The translations under genes were made by a program, and so were the position numbers. Below are positions 33,380 through 41,570 of a stretch of 64,000 nt of DNA, piece by piece (position 1 is the first letter of the stretch; each line of letters begins with the position of its first letter). The notes under the pieces are model-generated. The model had not been told where the DNA came from and did no database searches. It worked only from the letters and a program-made list of their open reading frames with translations. The stretch spans positions 1 to 64,000 of the forward strand of contig NZ_JALXPE010000008.1 of assembly GCF_025143365.1 (NCBI RefSeq), read 5' to 3'. The DNA is from Microbacterium sp. p3-SID336. GTDB lineage: Bacteria > Actinomycetota > Actinomycetes > Actinomycetales > Microbacteriaceae.

Positions 33380-36091
33380 ATGTCGGCTTCTGTCGCGCGC
33401 ACGCACACACGGATCCCGCGGGTGTCCGCGCACGTCATCGGGCGTCCTCGGCTGAACGCCGCCCTCGAGACGTCCATCCCGCTCACTCTGCTCCGCGGAG
33501 CCTCCGGCGCCGGCAAGACCACCGCCCTCGTGGGCTGGGCGTTCACGACGCGGTCCCGCGTGGCCTGGCTCACCGCGACCCCCGCCATGCAGGGCAGCCA
33601 CGGCCTCGCGACCGCCGTGCTGCGCGCGCTGCGCCCGCACGCCCCCGCCGGCACCGCACCCCCGCACACCCCCGCCGGCGCCGCCCCCGCGCACGCCCCC
33701 GCGGGCACCACGGGCATCGAGGACGCGGCCCCCGCAAGCGACGCGACCGCCGACGGCGCGGCGCCCGGGCACCCCGCGCACGCCCATCCCGCGCCCGAGC
33801 CAGACCCCCACCCGCTGCCGGAGGCGGATTCCGCCCTCGAGCCCCTCGCGTCCGCCCACCTCTGGGCCGACATCTCGGACCTCCTGCACAGCACGGAGGA
33901 GCCGCTGGCGCTCGTGCTCGACGACGCCAGCGTCCTCGACCGGGAAGCCGTCTTCGATCTGTGCCGCACGGTCGCCGCCGCGCCACTCGCCCGTCTGCTC
34001 GTGGCCACCAACCGACCCAGCGCGTTCGACAGCGCCGGGCTCGACCTCGTCATCGACACCGCGATCATCACGCCGGAAGACCTCATGTTCGACCTCGACG
34101 AGATCCGCCGCGCACTCGACGTGGACGAGGAGGGCGCCGCCGCCGTGCAGCGCGCGAGCGGCGGCTTCCCGGCGGTGGTCCGCGCGGTATCCCTGCGGGA
34201 CGTCGGGCAGGACGGAGCTGCACTGACCGACGCCGCCTCTGCGGCCATCGAGGACTTCCTGCAGACGCGGATCGAGGCCGGAGCCTTCGACGAGCGGATG
34301 CTGCGGGGGCTGATCCGGCTCAGCATCACCGACACCGTCGACCACGCCCTCGCGATCGCGCTCACCGGCGACGAGGGCATCGCGGAGGCGCTCGACCAGG
34401 CCGAGGCGTTCGGCTTCGGCCGGTGGTCCCCGGGCGGTCGCCGCACCTTCACCATGGCCCCGCTCGCCAGGACCCTGCTGCTGCGCGAGCTGCGGCGCTC
34501 CCGCCGCGCCGAGATCCCGCAGCTGCGCCGCGTCGCCGTGGAAGGAGCCCTGCGTCGCGGGGCGCCGTTCGAAGGGCTCCGTCTCGCCGTGGAACAGGAC
34601 GACCTCGCTCTCGCCTCCCACGTCATCATGTCCGGATGGAGCCACCTGCTGGACCACCACGGCCGCGCGGTCGTGGCCCTGCTCGGCGACCTGCCCCTCT
34701 CCCGCCTGAAGCACGAGCCCCTCGTGGCCATGCTGCTGGGCATCTGCCTGAACGCCAACCGCCTCCGTCGCCTGCGCGGCTTACAGCTGCTGCGCCTGGC
34801 GGTGTCGGCCGCGAACGCCAGACGCACCACGCTCTCCCCCGCCGAGCGTCTGTTCATCTGGACGGCCGAGAGCGCCGCACTCCGCGTCATCGGCATGCCC
34901 GACCGCGCGGGCCAGGTGGCCGCCCGTGCCTTGGCGCTGTACACCGAGACCCCTGAGGCGAAGTGGCAGCGCTACGCCACGGAGATGCCGCTGCTGTGCA
35001 CGCACCTCGGGCTCTCGCTGTACTACGGCGGCCGCAAGGAGCAGGCCGTGCAGCTGTTCGACGAGGCCGCCGCACTCGCCGCCGTCCACGGCAGCGGCAA
35101 CGCGTTCCACGCCATCAGCCTGCTCAGCGGCATCCGCGCCCTCGACGGAGACCTGCCGGAGGCGCGGCACCTCGCGGAGCTCATCCGCCAGGGCGACTGG
35201 GACCCGGCACTGCTCGACGGCTACCGCGGCACGTTCTACCGTGTGGCGGAGGCGCTGCTGGCCGTGGAGGCCGGTGACACGAGCGCCGCCGCACGGCACG
35301 TCAGGGCGTTCGAGCCGCACCGCGCGACGAGCGAGCACTGGACGACCATGGCCGCCGTCGAAGCGTGGGTGGCGCTGCATGCGGGGGAGGCGGCCGCCGG
35401 GCTCGAACGGCTCGAGTCGTTCGCACGGCTGCGGGGACGCGAGGCCGCGAGTGCGCACGCACGGCACGCCCTCAGCCGCGCGAGGGTGCTGCTGCACCTG
35501 GCTCTCGGCGACGTGAGCGCGGCACGGCACGTGCTGCAGCGGGACGCGACGACCGACCGGTTCAGCACACTGCTGGAACGCGCCCGCCTGGCCCTGGTCG
35601 ACGGACGCGCCCCCGAGGCCGCGCGGCTGCTCGCGCAGTCCCGGCTCCGGCCCGGCACCGCGCGCGAACGCGCCGAGGCCGCTGCCGTGCAGAGCGCCGC
35701 GCTGCACCGGGCCTCCCCTGCCGCGGCACAGCGGGTGAGCGATGCGCTGTCCGCGCAGCTCGCCGACCGCGAGCTGAGCACCCCGCTCGCCCTGCTCGCC
35801 GCGGAGGACTTCGCCACGGTCCGCGCGGATCTCGCCCCCAGCTCCCGCGTCGCGTACCCCCGCAGCGCCGCGCTGCCGTCGTTCGCGACGCGGCCACGGC
35901 TGTCCTCGCGCGAGCAGGTGGTGCTGCACGCCCTCGCCTCCGGCGCCCCGCTCCCTGCGATCGCCGCGGAGCTGCGCGTCTCCCCGAACACTCTCAAGGC
36001 GCAGCTGCGCAGCATCTACCGCAAGCTCGAGGTCGGCAGCCGTGCCGAGGCGCTGGAGCAGGCCGCGCGCCACGGGCTGCTGTCCCCCTGA
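33380..36091 (+). CDS. Large LuxR-family regulator with NTPase domain (MalT/LAL-like)
   Basis: This is a 903-residue signal-transducing regulator. Its N-terminal STAND-type NTPase has Walker A at residues 40-47 (GASGAGKT) and a Walker B-like LALVLDDASVL. The middle is helical and rich in TPR-like pairs (for example LGLSLYYGGRKEQAVQLFDEAAALAA). The C-terminal LuxR helix-turn-helix is LSSREQVVLHALASGAPLPAIAAELRVSPNTLKAQLRSIYRKL. A His/Ala/Pro-rich insert (residues ~87-155) with three 9-residue repeats lies between Walker A and B. GGAGGG precedes the ATG at 33380. Its target is unknown; the closest downstream gene is convergent, so it does not simply control a following operon. Confidence 0.9.
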   Translation: MSASVARTHTRIPRVSAHVIGRPRLNAALETSIPLTLLRGASGAGKTTALVGWAFTTRSRVAWLTATPAMQGSHGLATAVLRALRPHAPAGTAPPHTPAGAAPAHAPAGTTGIEDAAPASDATADGAAPGHPAHAHPAPEPDPHPLPEADSALEPLASAHLWADISDLLHSTEEPLALVLDDASVLDREAVFDLCRTVAAAPLARLLVATNRPSAFDSAGLDLVIDTAIITPEDLMFDLDEIRRALDVDEEGAAAVQRASGGFPAVVRAVSLRDVGQDGAALTDAASAAIEDFLQTRIEAGAFDERMLRGLIRLSITDTVDHALAIALTGDEGIAEALDQAEAFGFGRWSPGGRRTFTMAPLARTLLLRELRRSRRAEIPQLRRVAVEGALRRGAPFEGLRLAVEQDDLALASHVIMSGWSHLLDHHGRAVVALLGDLPLSRLKHEPLVAMLLGICLNANRLRRLRGLQLLRLAVSAANARRTTLSPAERLFIWTAESAALRVIGMPDRAGQVAARALALYTETPEAKWQRYATEMPLLCTHLGLSLYYGGRKEQAVQLFDEAAALAAVHGSGNAFHAISLLSGIRALDGDLPEARHLAELIRQGDWDPALLDGYRGTFYRVAEALLAVEAGDTSAAARHVRAFEPHRATSEHWTTMAAVEAWVALHAGEAAAGLERLESFARLRGREAASAHARHALSRARVLLHLALGDVSAARHVLQRDATTDRFSTLLERARLALVDGRAPEAARLLAQSRLRPGTARERAEAAAVQSAALHRASPAAAQRVSDALSAQLADRELSTPLALLAAEDFATVRADLAPSSRVAYPRSAALPSFATRPRLSSREQVVLHALASGAPLPAIAAELRVSPNTLKAQLRSIYRKLEVGSRAEALEQAARHGLLSP
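33637..33717 (+). repeat. Three 27-bp tandem repeats inside the LuxR-family gene
   Basis: Three imperfect copies of a 27-base unit start at 33637, 33664 and 33691 and encode the nonapeptides HAPAGTAPP, HTPAGAAPA and HAPAGTTGI. They form the start of a low-complexity insert between the two nucleotide-binding motifs. Confidence 0.75.
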
Positions 36092-36097
36092 CGCCCA

Positions 36098-36135
36098 CGG
36101 GCCCCGACCGTCACTGGGACGACGGCCGGGGCCCG
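36098..36135. terminator. Bidirectional terminator between convergent genes
   Basis: A 15-base inverted repeat with one mismatch (CGGGCCCCGACCGTC and its near complement) encloses an eight-base loop between the LuxR-family gene and the DUF11 gene, which converge here. Without a U-tract on either side it is an actinobacterial-style terminator serving both transcripts. Confidence 0.75.
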
Positions 36136-36146
36136 CGGGGGTTCGG

Positions 36147-39100
36147 TCAGGCCTGAGCCCTGCGGCGACGCAGGATCAGCAGGGCCGCCCCACCGAGCAG
36201 CAGCGCCAGCGCGAGGCCCAGCACCCACGGCGCGAGCTGCCCGCCCGTGATGGCGAGCGGCGTCAGCACCGGGTTCTCGGTCGTGCTCGCCGGAGGGGTG
36301 ATGGTCTCGCCACCGGGAGGCGTGGCGGAGGCCACCGCGACGTTCCGCAGCGAGGCCCCTGCCGCGTCGGCGTGCACGGTCACCGCGTAGGTGATCGTCA
36401 CGCTCTCCCCTTCGGCGAGGCTGCCCGTCCACCGGAGACCCGTGCCCTCGACGACCGGGGCGGCGACAGCGCGCTCCCCGACCGTCGCGGTCATGCTGCC
36501 GCGGAGGTCCGCGTGGCGCAGCACTCCGGCCAGGTCGTCGGTGATGACGACCTCGTCAAGCCCGGTCTCGCCGGTGTTGGTGCCGGTGAGGGTGTAGGTC
36601 ACGACGCTGCCCGCGGCGACCGCGGTCCCGGTGCCGGGGTCGGCGGTCTTCGCGAACACGAAGCCCGGAGTGCCGACGCGGTGCTCGGTGGTGGCCGGCG
36701 GCGGCGTGAGCTCCGCGCCGCCGGGGGCGGTCGCAGTGCCGACGGCCAGGTTCGCGACCGTCGCTCCCGCGGCATCGCCGTGCACGGTCACGGAGTACGT
36801 GATCGTGACGCGCTGCCCGAGCCCGAGCACGCCCTGCCAGCTCAGCTCCTCCCCCGACACGACCGGCGTGGACACCGTGCCGTCGGAGAGGGTCGCGGTC
36901 GCATCGTCGTTGTACGCGGCGTGGGCGAGCACGCCGGACAGGTCGTCCGCGATCGTCACGGGGTCGAGCGCGGTCTCGCCCGTGTTCACGCCGGTCACCG
37001 TGTAGGTGATGACGCTGCCGGGGTCGACACGGCTGCCGGTGGCGGGGTCGGCGCTCTTGCTCAGCGCGAAGCCGGGCTCGTTCACCGGGTTCTCCGTGGT
37101 CGCCGGCGGGGTCTCGATCGGCGGCACGCCACCGGGCGGGGTCGCCGACCCGGAGGCCGTGTTCTCCAGCACGGAGCCGCCGGCGTCGGCCGCCACGGTC
37201 ACCGAGTAGGTGACGGTGACCGTCGCGCCGACCGGCAGGGCGCCCGTCCACGTCAGTCGGTCGCCCGCGAGAGCCGGAGCATTCGCGGGATCGCCGTCGA
37301 CGGTCGCCGCGGCGTCGCCGTTGTACGCGGCGTGGGCGAGCACGCCGGACAGGTCGTCCACGATCTCGACGGGGTCGAGTGCCGTCTCTCCGGTGTTCAC
37401 GCCGGTCACCGTGTAGGTGAGGACGGCGCCGGGGTCCACGGCGGTGCCGCTCGACGGGTCCACGCTCTTGGAGAGCGCGAAGCCGGGCTGGTTGACCGGG
37501 GTGGTCGTGGTGCCGGGCGGCGGCGTGAGCTCCTCACCACCGGGCGGGGTGGCGGTCGCGCGGGCGGCGTTCTCGATCACAGCGCCGGCGGCGTCGGGGC
37601 CGACGGTCACGGAGTAGGTGACCGTGACGGTCTGTCCCACCGCGAGGGCGCCGGTCCAGGTGAGCCGGTCGCCGTCGAGGGCGATCGTGCCCGCCGTCGC
37701 CGTGCCGATGGTCGCCACGGCATCCGCGTTGTACGCGGCGTGCGGCAGCACACCGGACAGGTCGTCCACGATCTCGACCGGGTCGAGCGCCGTCTGGCCG
37801 GTGTTCGCGGCGGTGAGGGTGTAGGTGAGGACGGCGCCGGGGTCGACGGCCGTGCCCGCTGCCGGGTCAACGGTCTTCGCAAAGGCGAAGCCGGGCTCGT
37901 TCACCGGGTGCTCGGTGGTCGCCGGCGGGGGCGCGATCGGCGTGCCGGGCGTGGTCGGGCTGCCGGGGTCGCTCGGGTCCGTCGGGATCAGCGGGGTCGC
38001 CGAGCCGGTCGCCGTGTTGGCGACGGTCTCGCCGCCCGCGCCGGCGTCGATCGTGACCGAGTAGGTGATCACGACGTCCTGACCCGGCTGCAGCGCACCC
38101 GTCCAGCGCAGGGTGCCGTCCGCCACGGTGGCCGTGCCGCGCGAGGACTGCACGTCGCCGTTGTATGCGGCGTGGGCCAGCACACGGCCGAGGTCGTCGG
38201 TGAGGGTCACCGGGTCGAGCACGGTGTCACCGGTGTTCGTGCCGGTCACGGTGTAGGTGATCACGGCGCCGGGGTCGACGCGCGTGCCCGTGGCCGGGTC
38301 GGCCGACTTGGCCACGGTGAACCCGGGCGTCGCGACGGGGTGCTCGGTCGTCGCCGGGGGCGGCGTCACGGGCGTGCCCGGCGTGGTCGGGCTGCCCGGG
38401 TCGGTGGGGTCGGCCGGGATGAGGGGCGTGCCCTCGCCCTGGACCGTATTGCGCAGGAGGACCCCGGTGGCGTCGGCCGCCACGGTCACCGAGTAGGTGA
38501 TCACGACGCGGTCGCCCGGTGCGAGTGCCCCCGTCCAGGTGAGGGTGCTGCCGGTGAGGTCCACGACGCCGGTCGACGCGGTCACATCGCCGCCGTACTG
38601 GGCGTCCGCGAGCACGGCCGAGAGGTCGTCGACGATCGTGGCCGGGTCGAGCACCGTGTTGCCGGTGTTCACGCCCGTGATCGTGTAGGCGATGGTGTCG
38701 CCCGCGCGGACGGCGGTGCCGGACGCGGGGTCGGCCGACTTCTCGACCTCGAAGCCCGTGGCGACGACGGGGTGCGCGGTCTCCGCGGTCGGCGGCGTGA
38801 TCGGCGTTCCGGGCGTGGTCGGGCCGTCCGGGTCGGTCGGGTCGACGGGCACCCGCGGGGTGGCCTCGCCGTTCACGACGTTGCGCAGCAGCGCCTGCTC
38901 CACGTCAGCGTCGACGGTCACGGTGTAGCGGATCGACACGGACGCGCCCTTCGGGAGGGTGCCCGTCCAGGTGAGGGTGCCGCCCGAGACCGAGACGGTG
39001 CCGCGGTCGGCGGTCGCGTCGTCGTTGTAGGCCGCGTCGTCGAGCACGCCCGACAGGTCGTCGACGATCTCGGCCGGACGCAGCTCGGTGTCGCCCGTGT

Positions 39101-41345
39101 TGGTGCCGGTGATCGTGTACTCGATGGTGTCGCCCGCGGACACGGCCGTCCCGGAGGCGGGGTCGGCGGTCTTGCTGACGGTGAAGCCGGAGCCGATCAC
39201 GGGGTGCTGCGTGGTGACGGCGGGCGGCACGATCGGCTCGCCGGGCACCTGCGGACCGGTGGGGTCGCCGGGGTTCGGCGTGGTCGGCGTCGCGCTGCCG
39301 GTCACGGTGTTGCGCAGGACCTCGCCGGAGGTCTCCGCGTTCACGGCGACGGTGTACGTGACGGTCACGGTCTGGCCGGGCTGCAGGGCGCCGGTCCAGG
39401 CGAGGGTGCTGCCGGTCAGGGTGGCGCCGCCCGTGGTGAGGGCGGTGCCGTCGATCGCGGTCGTGATGGCGCCGGTGGCCGCGGCGTGGGCGAGCACGCC
39501 GGAGAGGTCGTCGCTGATCGTGACGGGGTTCAGCGCGGTGGCGCCGGTGTTCGTGCCGGTGAGGGTGTACGTGATGCTCTGGCGGGGCTCGACGACCGTG
39601 CCGGTGGCGGGGTCAGCGGTCTTCGCGAGACGGAAGCCCGCGACCGGGTGCTCGGTGACGACGGCGGGAGGGACGATCGGGTCGAACCCGCCGGGCGGGG
39701 TGCCGGAGGCGGTGACGCTGTTGGCGATGCGCTCCCCCTCCACGCCGGCGTCGACGATCACCGAGTAGGTGATGGTGAGGACCTGCCCGGGCTCGAGGGC
39801 ACCGGTCCAGGCGAGGTCGTCGCCGGTGACGGTGGCGGCGCCGGAGGAGACCGGGTCGCCGTCGATGGCGGTGGCCACGTCGCCCTGGTACCCCGCGAAG
39901 GCGAGCACGCCGGACAGGTCGTCGGTCACCGAGACCGGGTCGAGGCGGGTGTTGCCGGTGTTCGCGGCCTGCACCGTGTAGCTGATGCGCTGACCGGCGC
40001 TCACGGCCGTGCCGGTGGCGGGGTCGGAGGTCTTGCTCAGCTCGAGCCCCGGCATGAGCCGCAGGTTCGTGAACGTGCAGGTCACGTCGGTGCCGAGCGG
40101 ACCGGAGGGCTGCGTGACCTGGCCGTCGGCGGTCACGGCCACCGGGGTGGTCGAGCCGTCGGGACGCACCTGCACGCAGATCAGCGATTCGTCGTAGCGG
40201 GTGGGGTCGGTGGTGCCTGCCGCGGCCTCGGACAGCCGGAACGTGTCGCCCTGGTTGGTGAACACGGGTCCCGCGTAGTCGGACTGCAGGCCGGGGCGGT
40301 CGCCGCGCGTGGTCGCATCGGTCTGCGCCACCTGGTAGCCCGCGGGCGACTGGATGCGCAGCGCGAACTGGTCGGTCGCGGCCTGGCGTCCGGCCGGCAG
40401 ATCCTTCTTCAGCGTGAGCGTGTTGGGGAACGTGCAGCTGGCCATGTCGGTGGGCGAGAAGCCGCCGAGCGACGTGGAGTTGACGGTCTCGCCGCGCGGC
40501 AGGTCGACCTCGATGATGCGGTTGCCGCCGCCGGAGACCGACACGAAGATGTGGCCGAGGTTTCCGAACGCGATGCCGTTGCCCTGCACGCCGGCGCCCA
40601 TGTCGTGCACCTGCTTGGCGTCGATGGTCGCGGTGCTGGGCTCCAGCGTCGCGGGGAGGTCGGCGGAATAGATGTAGTTGTCGGCGACGAGCACGAGCTG
40701 ACCGGAGGCGCTGAAGGCCATGTCGCCGTTGGCGCCGAACGGGCTGCTGCCGGTGGTCGGGCGGAGGGTGCCGACCTGCACGTAGTCCTGCGGGGCGATG
40801 CTCTCGTTCCAGGCGTACAGGTTGATCGCTCCGCCGATGGTGCCGCTGGCGAAGTAGTACACGCCGGTGACGGGGTGCACGGCGCCGCGCAGCACGGAGG
40901 ACTCGAGCCGGAACGCGGTGCGGCTGGTGGTGTCGGTCAGCCGGTCGTGCTTCGCGAGCTGCTTGACCCCGGCGGCGTTGGTGACCGTGTAGGCGTAGCG
41001 GCCGTTGGAGGAGAGCCCGAGCGCGTTGTTGGAGTGGTTCGCGCCGAGGTTGATCGAGCCGAGGGTGCCGCCGTCGCCCGGGGCCCCGCCCTGCTCGTTC
41101 ACCGCGAACTCGCGCACCTCGGTGGTGCTCTGCACGTAGACCGCACCGGGGGTGCAGAGGAAGGGCTCTGCGGCCGCAGCGGGTGCGGCGGTCATCGTGC
41201 CGCCGATCACGACCATCGAAGTGGCGACGAGGGCCGTGCTCACGGCCCCGCCGATCAGTCTCCTCGCGCGGCGGCGCCAGCGGCCGTGCCGCTCCGGCGC
41301 CAGGTCTTCGGACGTGTGGTCCCTGCGGGCGACACGGAATCCCAT
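36147..41345 (-). CDS. Giant surface protein with nine DUF11 repeats and C-terminal sorting signal
   Basis: This is a 1732-residue protein. The start at 41345 (MGFRVARRD) has GGGGAG seven bases upstream. A long basic signal with a hydrophobic core ends near residue 60 (AAPAAAAEP). Residues ~60-320 look like a beta-propeller (VREFAVNEQG, GLSSNGRYAYTVTN, FGANGDMAFSASGQLVLVADN). A SpaA-like beta domain follows (TLTLKKDLPAGRQAATDQFAL). Nine DUF11 repeats of ~137-146 residues run from about residue 435, each starting like LSKTADPATGTAV and containing LDPVxIxDDLSGVL and LxWTGALxPG. The end carries LAITGG, a hydrophobic helix and RRRRAQA, fitting an LAXTG-type sortase signal. It is probably a stalk-like adhesin or wall protein. 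Confidence 0.9.
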   Translation of the reverse strand: MGFRVARRDHTSEDLAPERHGRWRRRARRLIGGAVSTALVATSMVVIGGTMTAAPAAAAEPFLCTPGAVYVQSTTEVREFAVNEQGGAPGDGGTLGSINLGANHSNNALGLSSNGRYAYTVTNAAGVKQLAKHDRLTDTTSRTAFRLESSVLRGAVHPVTGVYYFASGTIGGAINLYAWNESIAPQDYVQVGTLRPTTGSSPFGANGDMAFSASGQLVLVADNYIYSADLPATLEPSTATIDAKQVHDMGAGVQGNGIAFGNLGHIFVSVSGGGNRIIEVDLPRGETVNSTSLGGFSPTDMASCTFPNTLTLKKDLPAGRQAATDQFALRIQSPAGYQVAQTDATTRGDRPGLQSDYAGPVFTNQGDTFRLSEAAAGTTDPTRYDESLICVQVRPDGSTTPVAVTADGQVTQPSGPLGTDVTCTFTNLRLMPGLELSKTSDPATGTAVSAGQRISYTVQAANTGNTRLDPVSVTDDLSGVLAFAGYQGDVATAIDGDPVSSGAATVTGDDLAWTGALEPGQVLTITYSVIVDAGVEGERIANSVTASGTPPGGFDPIVPPAVVTEHPVAGFRLAKTADPATGTVVEPRQSITYTLTGTNTGATALNPVTISDDLSGVLAHAAATGAITTAIDGTALTTGGATLTGSTLAWTGALQPGQTVTVTYTVAVNAETSGEVLRNTVTGSATPTTPNPGDPTGPQVPGEPIVPPAVTTQHPVIGSGFTVSKTADPASGTAVSAGDTIEYTITGTNTGDTELRPAEIVDDLSGVLDDAAYNDDATADRGTVSVSGGTLTWTGTLPKGASVSIRYTVTVDADVEQALLRNVVNGEATPRVPVDPTDPDGPTTPGTPITPPTAETAHPVVATGFEVEKSADPASGTAVRAGDTIAYTITGVNTGNTVLDPATIVDDLSAVLADAQYGGDVTASTGVVDLTGSTLTWTGALAPGDRVVITYSVTVAADATGVLLRNTVQGEGTPLIPADPTDPGSPTTPGTPVTPPPATTEHPVATPGFTVAKSADPATGTRVDPGAVITYTVTGTNTGDTVLDPVTLTDDLGRVLAHAAYNGDVQSSRGTATVADGTLRWTGALQPGQDVVITYSVTIDAGAGGETVANTATGSATPLIPTDPSDPGSPTTPGTPIAPPPATTEHPVNEPGFAFAKTVDPAAGTAVDPGAVLTYTLTAANTGQTALDPVEIVDDLSGVLPHAAYNADAVATIGTATAGTIALDGDRLTWTGALAVGQTVTVTYSVTVGPDAAGAVIENAARATATPPGGEELTPPPGTTTTPVNQPGFALSKSVDPSSGTAVDPGAVLTYTVTGVNTGETALDPVEIVDDLSGVLAHAAYNGDAAATVDGDPANAPALAGDRLTWTGALPVGATVTVTYSVTVAADAGGSVLENTASGSATPPGGVPPIETPPATTENPVNEPGFALSKSADPATGSRVDPGSVITYTVTGVNTGETALDPVTIADDLSGVLAHAAYNDDATATLSDGTVSTPVVSGEELSWQGVLGLGQRVTITYSVTVHGDAAGATVANLAVGTATAPGGAELTPPPATTEHRVGTPGFVFAKTADPGTGTAVAAGSVVTYTLTGTNTGETGLDEVVITDDLAGVLRHADLRGSMTATVGERAVAAPVVEGTGLRWTGSLAEGESVTITYAVTVHADAAGASLRNVAVASATPPGGETITPPASTTENPVLTPLAITGGQLAPWVLGLALALLLGGAALLILRRRRAQA
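36290..40060 (-). repeat. Tandem array of nine DUF11-coding repeats
   Basis: Nine direct repeats of about 410-445 bases lie in the surface-protein gene, the copies starting near 40040, 39620, 39170, 38740, 38300, 37880, 37470, 37060 and 36660 on the minus strand. Some adjacent copies (for example those near 38300 and 38740, both with a PTDPxxPTTPGTPxxPP linker) are closer to each other than to the rest, suggesting recent unit duplication. Confidence 0.85.
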
Positions 41346-41488
41346 GACTGCTCTCCCCATCCATCGCTTCCCCGGTGCGCGAGCGCGCACACGGAAGCCC
41401 CCGCCCCCTCAGGCGACCGCCGAGCACCACCGGGCATGGCGAACTCGGTCCGGGCCTCCGCCAGCCTGGCCGCGGCTCGGGCGGGCCC

Positions 41489-41504
41489 CTCGCCGATCGG
41501 CGAG
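41489..41504. promoter_or_regulatory. 16-base perfect palindrome upstream of the surface-protein gene
   Basis: CTCGCCGATCGGCGAG reads the same on both strands and lies 144 bases upstream of the DUF11 gene start, between it and the FtsX-type permease gene. It could be an operator for the surface protein. The rest of the 225-base gap has no visible gene. Confidence 0.4.
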
Positions 41505-41510
41505 AATTCA

Positions 41511-41538
41511 CCCCGCCCTTTCACCCCACCCGGCGGGG
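41511..41538 (-). terminator. Stem-loop downstream of the FtsX-type permease gene
   Basis: CCCCGCC and GGCGGGG are separated by 14 bases, 33 bases beyond the permease stop. It is a plausible terminator for the ABC operon before the DUF11 gene's own promoter. Confidence 0.4.
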
Positions 41539-41570
41539 GCCGCGGCGTCTGCCGCAGCGCCCCGCCGCGT

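Noticed and set aside
36290..40060. Regular repeats that could be mistaken for a CRISPR array
   Set aside because: The units are over 400 bases, in frame and protein-coding, with diverged sequence; they are DUF11 domains. No cas gene is present.
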